A program made the position numbers and the translations under genes. Below the pieces are notes generated by a model, which was not told the DNA's origin, did no database searches, and saw only the letters and a list, made by a program, of their open reading frames with translations. A DNA stretch of 12,281 bases from Verrucomicrobia bacterium UBA6354 (lineage in GTDB: Bacteria; Verrucomicrobiota; Kiritimatiellia; RFP12; UBA1067), in the NCBI GenBank assembly GCA_002440145.1, contig DJRS01000101.1:1-12281 (forward strand), written 5' to 3'. This document shows, piece after piece, positions 1-6,877 of this stretch (positions are counted from its first letter, which is position 1; the number at the start of each line of letters is the position of its first letter).

Positions 1-16
1 CGTTGCGCCGGAACGC

Positions 17-57
17 CGACGCGGTTTCCTTGAAACGTCGCCCCTCCGCTCTTGGGG
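17..57. other. Two adjacent hairpins, unassigned
   Basis: Two back-to-back inverted repeats are visible. In the first, CGAC (17-20) and GTTTC (24-28) pair with GAAAC (32-36) and GTCG (37-40), leaving a three-base bulge and a CTT loop. In the second, CCCC (41-44) pairs with GGGG (54-57). There is no T-run after the second, so it is not a standard intrinsic terminator. These could be the tail of an upstream transcript or chance pairing in GC-rich sequence. I recognise no known RNA family here. Confidence 0.25.
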
Positions 58-116
58 AATAAACGCCGACGGGCGGCATAAGGATCCTCTGGCGGTTTGC
101 CTAGTGATTTCGTGCG

Positions 117-125
117 CCCCCCCCC
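117..125. repeat. Nine-base poly-C tract
   Basis: A run of nine C bases lies in the gene-free leader about 165 bases upstream of the glycosyltransferase start. A run of six G bases follows at 144-149, so the region can fold on itself. The rest of 1-288 holds no gene I can support. A 62-codon open frame at 104-292 looks like non-coding GC-rich sequence. Homopolymers of this length can slip during replication, but this one is not inside a recognisable gene or between promoter elements. Confidence 0.6.
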
Positions 126-278
126 TGCTTGCGCCCCGTCTCAGGGGGGAGCATACGGGGAAATCGCTCCTTTGCGGCGAGGGCCGAAGAATATGCCCGG
201 GGAGCGTACCTTGTGCGCCGTCCCGGGGCGAACCGCGGCAAGCCGGAAATTTTGGGGAAACTCCAGCTAGATGCCTGC

Positions 279-308
279 TTGACGGTTCATGAGAAAAAAT
301 GTTAGACT
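279..308 (+). promoter_or_regulatory. Possible sigma70 promoter for the glycosyltransferase gene
   Basis: TTGACG (279-284) matches the -35 consensus at five of six bases. TAGACT (303-308) matches the -10 consensus at four of six, with an 18-base spacer. Transcription would then begin near 315. If this is correct, the ATG at 289 lies inside the promoter and translation must begin at 316 or 322. Confidence 0.4.
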
Positions 309-1266
309 ACGGGACATGAAAATGAGACAAAAGGGCTATGGTGCAACGGCTGCGCACGAACGAGGCGTTTCATATGCGGTCGGAAATGGATTTGCGGGCG
401 CGGACAAAGCGGACGGCTCCGTTCACGTTGTCCTCGCGGCGGACGCGAACTATGCGCCGGGGTTGGAGGTGACGAAAAAGAGCATGCTCCGGAGTTGTGC
501 GACGCCCGAACGGCTGTTTTTCCATGTTTTCGACGAGACGGCGCTTCGGAATCTCGCGGGAGTGGAGGTGTTCGATCGCTTCCACACGAGCCGGATGACG
601 TACCTGCGCCTCTTTCTGCCCGAACTGTTGCCAGAAGTCGATTGGGTCGTCTACAGCGACGTCGATACGATCTGGAACCGTGACGTGTGCGAACTCGCCG
701 GTCTCTTCGATGCGTCGGTCTCCATCCAATGGGTGCGCGATTTCAAAAGTGCGGTGTGGGCCGTTCGCCCTTGGATCCGGAAGACAGGCCTTGCGTTCGA
801 CGAGACGCGCTACTGTTGCGCGGGAATCAGTCTCATGAATCTGCGGAAGATGCGGCCAACGCATCTGAGTGCGCGTGCCATAGATCTCGTGCGTCGGTGC
901 GGGACACCGCCCTATGCGGATCAGGATATTCTCAACGTGATTTACAATCAGGATTGCGGATTTCTGCCGGATTATTGGGACACGTTTCGGGACCTTCCCT
1001 CTTGGCGGACGCCTGCGGTCTACCATCTCATGTGCGTGGGGCGGCATTTCCATGATACGGTCTCGCCGGTCTACCCGCCGCAGTACCAACTCTGGTGGAA
1101 TGTGGCGCATGGAACGTCGGCCGTCCACCCGCGTTCGCGTCTGCTGGCGGCTTTATGGCCGATACGATTCCTCGTGCGCCTGTTGCCGCTGAGTGTGCGT
1201 GAGCGCATCCAGCGCCAGATGTTTTTCGCGAAGATTTTGGTGGAGTGGGCGAAGCGTCCGGGGTGA
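289..1266 (+). CDS. Glycosyltransferase family 8 protein
   Basis: This is a family 8 retaining glycosyltransferase of the LPS galactosyl/glucosyltransferase-like type, which moves a sugar from a nucleotide-sugar donor to a surface glycan or lipid acceptor. The fold begins near residue 45 (VHVVLAADANYAPGL). The metal-binding DxD is D124-V125-D126 within VYSDVDTIWN. The family acceptor-side segment appears as YCCAGISLMNL (175-185), followed by DQDILN (211-216) and a C-terminal His-rich stretch ending in YQLWW. No signal peptide is seen, so it is probably cytosolic or membrane-associated. The start is uncertain: ATGs at 289, 316 and 322 are in frame, none has a good ribosome binding site, and the first roughly 40 residues are not part of the fold. 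It stands apart from the genes that follow, with its own candidate promoter and no glycan-synthesis neighbours. The sugar and acceptor cannot be deduced. Confidence 0.85.
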   Translation: MRKNVRLRDMKMRQKGYGATAAHERGVSYAVGNGFAGADKADGSVHVVLAADANYAPGLEVTKKSMLRSCATPERLFFHVFDETALRNLAGVEVFDRFHTSRMTYLRLFLPELLPEVDWVVYSDVDTIWNRDVCELAGLFDASVSIQWVRDFKSAVWAVRPWIRKTGLAFDETRYCCAGISLMNLRKMRPTHLSARAIDLVRRCGTPPYADQDILNVIYNQDCGFLPDYWDTFRDLPSWRTPAVYHLMCVGRHFHDTVSPVYPPQYQLWWNVAHGTSAVHPRSRLLAALWPIRFLVRLLPLSVRERIQRQMFFAKILVEWAKRPG

Positions 1267-1404
1267 TCGGGCGTCTCCGGGGGCGCGCTATGTCCGGATG
1301 CGCTGTGAAGGCGGTTTGCGGATCGTGCGGGATGCCGAGGCGCGTCCACCTGGTCTTTTGGACATGACGCAATCCGTACGGCGAATTGCGCATTCGGGTT
1401 TTGC

Positions 1405-1434
1405 TTGCAATGGAGCGGGTATTTTTGATATAAT
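1405..1434 (+). promoter_or_regulatory. Sigma70-type promoter for the aldolase gene
   Basis: A perfect TATAAT -10 box lies at 1429-1434. TTGCAA (1405-1410) matches the -35 consensus at four of six bases with an 18-base spacer. The predicted transcript start is about 1441, giving a leader of roughly 38 bases before the ATG. The AT-rich block stands out sharply from its GC-rich surroundings. The rest of the intergenic stretch (1267-1404) holds no gene I can support. Confidence 0.75.
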
Positions 1435-1445
1435 TTAAGCCAATC

Positions 1446-1459
1446 ACCCCGAGAGGGGT
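1446..1459 (+). promoter_or_regulatory. 5'-terminal GNRA-loop hairpin in the aldolase leader
   Basis: ACCCC (1446-1450) pairs perfectly with GGGGT (1455-1459) around a GAGA loop of the stable GNRA class. Given the -10 box at 1429-1434, the hairpin would start about five bases from the mRNA 5' end. It sits upstream of the AAGGAG ribosome binding site (1467-1472) and leaves it unpaired. Hairpins at this position are known to stabilise some bacterial mRNAs, as in the ompA leader. That role here is inference. Confidence 0.5.
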
Positions 1460-1478
1460 CTAAAATAAGGAGTTATAC

Positions 1479-2477
1479 ATGGTCAGCTACAAAGAGCTTG
1501 GTCTTGTCAATACCAAGAAGATGTTCGCAAAGGCCGTCAAGGGCGGTTATGCGATTCCTGCGTTCAACTTCAACACGATGGAGCAGATGCAGGCGATCAT
1601 TCAGGCCGCGGTGGAGACGAAGTCTCCGGTCATCATGCAGGTGTCGAAGGGTGCGCGCAAGTACGCCAACCCCACGATTCTGCGCTACATGGCCGAGGGC
1701 GCGGTCGCCTACGCCAAGGAACTCGGTTGCAAGAAGCCCCAGATCGTGCTCCACCTCGATCACGGCGACAGCTACGAGACCTGCAAGAGCTGCATCGACT
1801 CGGGCTTCAGCTCGGTCATGATCGACGGCAGCGCGCTGCCGTTCGACGAGAATGTCAAACTCACGAAGAAGGTCGTCAACTATGCGCACAAGTACGACGT
1901 GACGGTCGAGGCCGAGCTCGGCGTGCTCGCGGGCGTCGAGGACGAAGTTTCCGCCGCGGAGTCGCACTACACGCGCCCCGAAGAGGTCGTGGAGTTCGTG
2001 CAGAAGACGGGCTGCGATTCGCTGGCGATTTCCATCGGCACGAGCCACGGCGCCTACAAGTTCACGCCGGAGCAGTGCACGCGCGACCCCAAGACGGGCC
2101 GGCTCGTTCCGCCGCCGCTCGCGTTTGACGTGCTGAAGGCGATCGAGAAGAAGCTCCCGGGCTTCCCCATCGTCCTCCACGGTTCGTCCAGCGTGCCGCA
2201 GGAGTACGTCGACACCATCAACAAGTACGGCGGCAAGCTCCCGGACGCGGTGGGCATTCCGGAGTCGCAGCTGCGCAAGGCGGCGAAGAGCGCGGTGTGC
2301 AAGATCAACATCGACAGCGACTCGCGTCTGGCGATGACCGCGGCGATCCGCAAGCACTTCGCCGAGCATCCCGAGCAGTTCGACCCCCGTCAATACCTCG
2401 GGCCGGCGCGCGAAGAGATGAAGAAGCTCTATATCCACAAGATCGTGAAGGTCCTGGGCTCCAACAACAAGCTCTAA
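1479..2477 (+). CDS. fba: Class II fructose-1,6-bisphosphate aldolase
   Basis: This cytosolic zinc enzyme of glycolysis and gluconeogenesis reversibly cleaves fructose-1,6-bisphosphate into dihydroxyacetone phosphate and glyceraldehyde-3-phosphate. The 332-residue length fits the class II family. Residues 91-97 read LHLDHGD, carrying the catalytic Asp (D94) and zinc ligand H95. VEAELG (143-148) follows, with GTSHGAYKF around zinc ligand H190 and VLHGSSSVP around H234. NIDSDSR (277-283) is the substrate phosphate-binding segment. The start is well supported: AAGGAG at 1467-1472 lies six bases before the ATG. The gene has its own promoter and a strong terminator after it, so it is a single-gene transcript, as expected for a highly expressed glycolytic enzyme. 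The long insertion near 195-213 (CTRDPKTGRLVPP) resembles the larger bacterial/protist subtype. A tagatose-bisphosphate aldolase is the main alternative but less likely. Confidence 0.95.
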   Translation: MVSYKELGLVNTKKMFAKAVKGGYAIPAFNFNTMEQMQAIIQAAVETKSPVIMQVSKGARKYANPTILRYMAEGAVAYAKELGCKKPQIVLHLDHGDSYETCKSCIDSGFSSVMIDGSALPFDENVKLTKKVVNYAHKYDVTVEAELGVLAGVEDEVSAAESHYTRPEEVVEFVQKTGCDSLAISIGTSHGAYKFTPEQCTRDPKTGRLVPPPLAFDVLKAIEKKLPGFPIVLHGSSSVPQEYVDTINKYGGKLPDAVGIPESQLRKAAKSAVCKINIDSDSRLAMTAAIRKHFAEHPEQFDPRQYLGPAREEMKKLYIHKIVKVLGSNNKL

Positions 2478-2489
2478 GATCCCGCGAGG

Positions 2490-2532
2490 CGGACGCGTAC
2501 ACCTTTCGCGTGTATGCGTCCGGCTCTTTTTT
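2490..2532 (+). terminator. Strong intrinsic terminator after fba
   Basis: The arm at 2490-2502 pairs with 2510-2522 to make a 13-base-pair stem with one G-U wobble and a seven-base loop (CTTTCGC). Six T bases follow at 2527-2532. It begins 12 bases after the aldolase stop codon and separates that gene from purM. Confidence 0.92.
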
Positions 2533-2576
2533 ATCAAACAAGAACTTAAGTTTATTCCCTGAAGGTAGAAGAGAAG
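2527..2576 (+). promoter_or_regulatory. AT-rich purM leader, possible weak promoter
   Basis: An AT-rich block lies between the terminator T-run and the purM start. TTTATT (2551-2556) matches the -10 consensus at four of six bases. A poor -35 (TTTTTA, 2528-2533) sits 17 bases upstream and overlaps the T-run. The strong terminator just before implies that purM needs its own promoter somewhere here, but the exact boxes are uncertain. I see no PurR-like operator or purine riboswitch. Confidence 0.3.
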
Positions 2577-3614
2577 ATGTCAGAGACGAAGTCTGCATAC
2601 GCGCAATCCGGCGTGAACATCGACAATAAAATGGCCGCGCTCAAAGCGATCAAAACCATGGTCGGCAGCACCAAGACGCCGGGCGTGCTGGGCGGCATCG
2701 GTTCTTTTGGCGGACTTCACAAAGCGCCGGCGGGCAAAGACCAGATTCTGGTCGCCTCGACGGACGGCGTGGGCACGAAGCTCAAGATCGCGTGCATGAT
2801 GAACAAGCACGACACGGTGGGGCAGGATATCGTGAACCACTGCGTGAACGACATTCTCGTCCAGGGCGCGAAGCCTCTCTTCTTCATGGATTACGTGGGC
2901 GCGGCGAAGTTCGACGCGCGGCAGTTCAACCAGATCGTCGCGGGGCTTTGCAAGGCGTGCAAAGAGAACAAGATGGCCCTTCTGGGCGGCGAAACGGCCG
3001 AGATGCCGGGGCTGTATCCGCTCGGCGAGTACGACCTCGTGGGCACGATCGTCGGGCACGTCGCGAAGGCCGATCTGATCACCGGCAAGTCCATCCGCGC
3101 GGGCGACGTCATCGTCGGATTGCATTCGGGCGGGCTGCAGACGAACGGTTTCTCGCTTGCGCGCCGCGTCATATTCGATTTGTGCGGCTACTCCTGGCAG
3201 GACAAGGTCCCGGGGACGAACCGGACGTTCGGCGATGCGCTTCTCGCGGTCCATCGCAGCTTCCTCAAGCCGGTCTCGAAGATCATGGACCGCAAGATCA
3301 AGATCCACGGCATGGCGCACATCACCGGCGGCGGCTTCCCGGACAACATTCCGCGCGTGCTGCCGAAGGTCTGCAACGCCGAGATCGACCGCGCGGCCTG
3401 GGAAGTGCCGACGATCTTCAAGTTCATCCAGAACCAGGGCAAGGTGGACCGCGACGAAATGTACCGCGTGTTCAACATGGGCATCGGCTACGTGATCATC
3501 GTCGCGAAGAAGGATCTGGCGGCCGTCGAGGCCGTCCTCAAAGCCCAGAGGCAGGCCTACTCGGTCATCGGCGCCATCCGCAAAGGCACGGGCGTCGTGA
3601 CCTACAAGAGCTGA
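2577..3614 (+). CDS. purM: Phosphoribosylformylglycinamidine cyclo-ligase (AIR synthetase)
   Basis: PurM catalyses the fifth step of purine synthesis, the ATP-dependent ring closure of formylglycinamidine ribonucleotide to aminoimidazole ribonucleotide, in the cytosol. The 345-residue length is normal for the family. STDGVGTKLKIA (62-73) is the nucleotide-binding signature. It is followed by HCVNDILVQGAKPLFFMDY, then GGETAEMPGLYPLGEYDLVG, both hallmark segments. Later come HITGGGFPDNIPRVLP and FNMGIGYVII. The usual GLxSSGLHSNG segment reads GLHSGGLQTNGFSLAR, a conservative variant. The start at 2577 has only a weak purine-rich stretch upstream (GAAGG 11 bases away). It is the first gene of a tightly packed run. 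purN, the common partner, is not in the window; a purine phosphoribosyltransferase follows instead. Confidence 0.96.
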   Translation: MSETKSAYAQSGVNIDNKMAALKAIKTMVGSTKTPGVLGGIGSFGGLHKAPAGKDQILVASTDGVGTKLKIACMMNKHDTVGQDIVNHCVNDILVQGAKPLFFMDYVGAAKFDARQFNQIVAGLCKACKENKMALLGGETAEMPGLYPLGEYDLVGTIVGHVAKADLITGKSIRAGDVIVGLHSGGLQTNGFSLARRVIFDLCGYSWQDKVPGTNRTFGDALLAVHRSFLKPVSKIMDRKIKIHGMAHITGGGFPDNIPRVLPKVCNAEIDRAAWEVPTIFKFIQNQGKVDRDEMYRVFNMGIGYVIIVAKKDLAAVEAVLKAQRQAYSVIGAIRKGTGVVTYKS

Positions 3615-3625
3615 GGCGGCGGAAC

Positions 3626-4174
3626 ATGGTAGATGTTGCCAAGCACTATTTGAGCGCAAACGAGTTTCTGCGGGACTCGTGGCGCCTGGCGGCGGCCGTC
3701 AAACAGTCCGGCTGGAAGCCCGACCTCCTGATCGCACTTTGGCGCGGCGGCGCGGCGGTGGGCGTCTCGATCCACGAATACTTCCGCGCCGTCGGGTGGA
3801 ACGTGCAGCACATCCCGCTCAAGTGCGCGAGCTACACCGGCATCGGCGAAAACAAAGGCGAAGTCGTTTTCACGCTGGGCGAGGAGATCTTCGCCATGAT
3901 GCGCAAGGGCGACAGGGTCCTTGTCGTGGATGACGTGTTCGACACGGGCAAGACGGCGCTTGCCGTCAAGAACCGCATCGCCGAGACCGGCGCCGACATG
4001 CGCATGGCGTGCGTCTATTGGAAGCCCCGCAAAAACGTCACGAACATCACCCCCGACTACTTCGTGAAGGACGTCGGCAACGACTGGATCGTGTTCCCGC
4101 ACGAGATCGAGGGACTGACGACGGAGGAAATCCAGGCGAAAGACCCCTTCCTGGCGAGTCTGATCAACGCATGA
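3626..4174 (+). CDS. Purine-type phosphoribosyltransferase (Hpt/Gpt-like)
   Basis: This 182-residue type I phosphoribosyltransferase most likely converts hypoxanthine, guanine or xanthine plus PRPP to the nucleotide in purine salvage. The PRPP-binding loop is VLVVDDVFDTGKT (98-110), with the paired acidic residues and the DTGKT phosphate loop. An earlier ALWRGGAAVG (37-46) is the pyrophosphate loop. The C-terminal DWIVFPHE (153-160) resembles the base-stacking aromatic segment of Hpt and Gpt enzymes. The ATG at 3626 is chosen because the fold begins there, 11 bases after purM, with a GAGGCGGCGG stretch before it. Its last four bases (ATGA) contain the start of the secretin gene, so the two are probably translationally coupled. 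The base specificity cannot be fixed from motifs alone. Pairing with purM supports purine over pyrimidine substrates. Confidence 0.85.
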   Translation: MVDVAKHYLSANEFLRDSWRLAAAVKQSGWKPDLLIALWRGGAAVGVSIHEYFRAVGWNVQHIPLKCASYTGIGENKGEVVFTLGEEIFAMMRKGDRVLVVDDVFDTGKTALAVKNRIAETGADMRMACVYWKPRKNVTNITPDYFVKDVGNDWIVFPHEIEGLTTEEIQAKDPFLASLINA

Positions 4175-5850
4175 TCTGCGCCGTCGCCAGCCTGCTCGCC
4201 GCGCTCAGCGCGCCCTTGCCGTCCGTCCTCGGAGCGGCGGATGCGGGCGTCAGCGTCGCGATGGATCCCATCGTCCGGATTTCGACAAACGACCTTGCCG
4301 GCGTCGCGGAAGACGCGGCGGTCGCCGACCCCCTCGCTTCGGGCGGGATAGACGCGGCGGTCGAGGCGGCCATCCGCGCGGCGGCGTCCAACGCGGTCGA
4401 GAAGGCGAGGCTGGAAGCCGCCGCGCGCGGCAGCGAAGCGGCCCGGCTGGACGCGGAAGCGCGCGCGAACGAGCGGGCGGAAGCGGCGCTGGACCAGCGG
4501 CGGATCTCGACGCGCGTCTTCCGCCTGGCGCACGCGAACGCCGAGGAGCTGGCGGAGAAGTTCAACGCGACCTGGAGCGGCGACTTCGGCACGTCCTGGA
4601 AGGTTTCAAAAATGGCGCAGGCCTTCCCCGAAGCCAACGCCGTGATGGTCACCGCGCCGCGGATGGTTCTGGACACCTGCCAGCGCATCGTGGACGAGGT
4701 GGACGTCGAACCGCGCCAGGTCTACATCGAGGCGCGTTTCGTGGAGCTTTCGAACAACGCCTCCCACAAACTCGGCATCGACTGGCAGATGCTGGACGGC
4801 ATGCGCGGGTCCATCGGGCTGGATGCGGGTTACAACGAGCGCAAGTTCCAGGGCATCTCCTCCTACGATTCCTCCACGGGCGACTATACGGTGGGGCCGA
4901 TCAAAGACGCGAACGGGAACCTCGTCTCGGGGATGGGGTCGAAAACCGCCAACCTCTCGCATTTCAACGCGACTTTGGGGATGAGCGAACTGTACGTGAT
5001 CCTGCGCGCGCTCGAGATGAACGAAGACGCGCGCACGTTCTCGAATCCGAAGATTATCGTCACCTCGGGCAAGAAGGCGATCGTGGACATGACGACAAAG
5101 TATCCGAACGTGACGATCGCCGCGAAGAAAACGCTCTCCTCCAACAACCAGCTTTCCACCGATCTGGACATGAAGATGGCGCAGATTCCGGGAGAGGACA
5201 AGTTCATGTTCGCCAAGGAAGCATTCTTCAGCTGGGGCATTTCGCTCGAAGTCACGCCGCGGATCGGCACGAACGGGCTCATAAACGTGCAGATCGTGCC
5301 GACGATCAGCGACTGCACGGACTTTGTGACGGCGGGCACGGAGGACGGCTCCAAGTCGAAGTCTTCGGAGGACGCGAATTACTCGGCGAAATATCCGATC
5401 ATCCACGTGCAGCGCCTGATAACCGAATTCAACATGGCAAGCGAAACGACGGCGGTCATCGGCGGTCTTTCGCGCACGATCGAGCAGCAGGTGGACAGCG
5501 GCATCCCCTGGCTGCGCGATTTGTGGTGGATCGGTCCTCGCCTCTTCGGTTCGCGCACGCGCGTGAAGAAGCAGACGGAGATCATCGTCTTTGTGACGGT
5601 CGGTTTGATCGATCCGAAGCACATCAAGAAAGACGCCGGCCTGCCAAAGAACGCGGTCCTGGGGCGGCTTTACACGGACGACGTGCGCCAAGAGCCCGGC
5701 GATCGCGGCATAAGAAGCTCGGAGGGCATGAAGTCGCTCGACTTGCGCGGGCTGGAGGAGCAGTATGCGGACCCCCAGCGAACGAACACGACTTCAACTT
5801 CGAGCCTGAAGCTCCCTTTTCTGGAATATCCAGCACCGAGGAATGATTGA
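4171..5850 (+). CDS. Orphan secretin (type II/III secretion or type IV pilus family)
   Basis: Secretins form multimeric gated channels in the outer membrane. This 559-residue protein begins with a likely signal peptide (about residues 1-22, MICAVASLLAALSAPLPSVL), although no basic residue precedes the hydrophobic core. Residues 60-110 are an Ala/Glu/Arg-rich helical, possibly coiled-coil region. A single secretin N-type domain follows (112-180, TRVFRLAHANAEELA to RIVDEVDVEPRQV). The secretin core starts at VYIEARFVEL (184-193), continues through NPKIIVTSGKKA (292-303) and WGISLEVTPRIGTNG (355-369), and ends with GGLSRTIEQQ and GIPWLRDLWWIGPRLFGS before a TEIIVFVTVGLID strand. The usual IPxLGxLF segment is altered. 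Residues 485-559 form an unassigned tail. Start at 4171 overlaps the previous stop. No other secretion or pilus component is nearby, so its partner is unknown. Confidence 0.88.
   Translation: MICAVASLLAALSAPLPSVLGAADAGVSVAMDPIVRISTNDLAGVAEDAAVADPLASGGIDAAVEAAIRAAASNAVEKARLEAAARGSEAARLDAEARANERAEAALDQRRISTRVFRLAHANAEELAEKFNATWSGDFGTSWKVSKMAQAFPEANAVMVTAPRMVLDTCQRIVDEVDVEPRQVYIEARFVELSNNASHKLGIDWQMLDGMRGSIGLDAGYNERKFQGISSYDSSTGDYTVGPIKDANGNLVSGMGSKTANLSHFNATLGMSELYVILRALEMNEDARTFSNPKIIVTSGKKAIVDMTTKYPNVTIAAKKTLSSNNQLSTDLDMKMAQIPGEDKFMFAKEAFFSWGISLEVTPRIGTNGLINVQIVPTISDCTDFVTAGTEDGSKSKSSEDANYSAKYPIIHVQRLITEFNMASETTAVIGGLSRTIEQQVDSGIPWLRDLWWIGPRLFGSRTRVKKQTEIIVFVTVGLIDPKHIKKDAGLPKNAVLGRLYTDDVRQEPGDRGIRSSEGMKSLDLRGLEEQYADPQRTNTTSTSSLKLPFLEYPAPRND
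5838..5842 (+). promoter_or_regulatory. Ribosome binding site that sets the start of the beta-barrel gene
   Basis: GAGGA lies at 5838-5842. The in-frame ATG at 5843 abuts it directly and cannot use it. The ATG at 5852 is nine bases downstream, a workable spacing, and gives a cleaner signal peptide. Confidence 0.65.
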
Positions 5851-5851
5851 T

Positions 5852-6868
5852 ATGCGTTTTTTGCTTTTGATTGGCGCACTCTATGCCGGCATCGCCGTCC
5901 GGGCGGATTCGTTGACCCTGGTTTCGGGCTCCCGCCTCTCCGGCGCGGCGGGCGCGGTCAAAGACGGCAAGCTTGTGTTCGTCTCGGACGATCTCGGCGA
6001 GATTGAAGTGCCGCTCGCCAAGATTGCCGGTCTCGATACGCCCCGCGAACACACGGTGCAATATGCGGATCTGACGCGGGAAAAGAAGTCGTTGACGATC
6101 TCCAACGGCGTGTTCATCGCCGCGGAAGGGCCTCTTGACGGCGCGAAGATAAAGGCTATAGATCCCGTTGAGGAGAAATGGCACGGCTCCGTCAACGCGT
6201 CCTATACGGCCGCGCGCGGCAACACCTACCAGAATTCCGCCTCGCTGTTGGCGAATGTCCACCGCCGCTGGGAGAAGGATCGCGTGAACGCGGACTTCGG
6301 CTACTATTATACGGAAACGGGGACGTCCAAGAACGACCGCGAGAAAACGACGGACCGCTGGGAGCTGGAGGGCCAGCACGACCACTTCTGGAAGCCGGCG
6401 TTCTATACGTTCGAAAACGCGCGCTACGAAGAAGATTCCATCGCCGGGCTCGACAGCCGCGTGCGGCTGGGCGCCGGCGTCGGCTACCAGTGGCTGGATG
6501 CGCGGCGGTTCGAGGCGACGGGCGTCTGGAGTTTCAGCCAGGAAGCCGGCGCGACCTGGTTCCGCGACGACTACCGGGAACGCCCGGCGGATGGCGACAC
6601 GGGCTACGCGGCCGCACGCTACGCCCATCATCTCAAGTACAATCCGAAATGGAACGAGGGCGTGAACGGCTTCCACAACCTCGAATACTATCCGCAAGTC
6701 GACGATTGGGAGCACTGCATCGTCAAGGCGGACGTCGGTTTCACGACGAAATTGATCATGGACTTCAACCTCGTCGCGAAGATCGAATGGGAATACAACT
6801 CTCGTCCGAGCGTGGGGCGCAAGTCGAGCGATACGCGCTACATAGTCGGTCTCGGCTACGCGTGGTAA
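5852..6868 (+). CDS. DUF481-type outer-membrane beta-barrel protein
   Basis: This 338-residue protein has a signal peptide (residues 1 to about 18, MRFLLLIGALYAGIAVRA). A small beta-rich N-domain follows (20-62, LTLVSGSRLSG to DLGEIEVPLAKIAGL), of the kind often seen in front of DUF481 barrels. A probable hairpin domain reaches about residue 105. From about 110 the sequence alternates polar and aromatic residues in strands (HGSVNASYTAARGNTYQN, NADFGYYYTETGT, RLGAGVGYQWL) and ends in GLGYAW with a terminal aromatic, consistent with Bam-dependent outer-membrane insertion. Function is unknown for most of this family. The start is one base after the secretin stop, chosen on the ribosome binding site. 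Co-transcription with a secretin suggests both act in the outer membrane, but a physical link is inference. Confidence 0.8.
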   Translation: MRFLLLIGALYAGIAVRADSLTLVSGSRLSGAAGAVKDGKLVFVSDDLGEIEVPLAKIAGLDTPREHTVQYADLTREKKSLTISNGVFIAAEGPLDGAKIKAIDPVEEKWHGSVNASYTAARGNTYQNSASLLANVHRRWEKDRVNADFGYYYTETGTSKNDREKTTDRWELEGQHDHFWKPAFYTFENARYEEDSIAGLDSRVRLGAGVGYQWLDARRFEATGVWSFSQEAGATWFRDDYRERPADGDTGYAAARYAHHLKYNPKWNEGVNGFHNLEYYPQVDDWEHCIVKADVGFTTKLIMDFNLVAKIEWEYNSRPSVGRKSSDTRYIVGLGYAW

Positions 6869-6877
6869 GGGCGAAGC

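Noticed and set aside
104..292. A 62-codon + strand open frame in the leader
   Set aside because: It contains the nine-C homopolymer, has no ribosome binding site or recognisable motif, and has the composition of non-coding GC-rich sequence.
1382..1402. CGAAT/ATTCG hairpin followed by GGTTTT as a terminator for the glycosyltransferase gene
   Set aside because: The stem is only five base pairs and the T-run four, separated by two G bases. It also abuts the aldolase -35 box, so a terminator role is not supported.
6869..6877. A cobalamin riboswitch in front of the B12-type radical SAM gene
   Set aside because: The gap is nine bases and no B12-box-like sequence lies near it.
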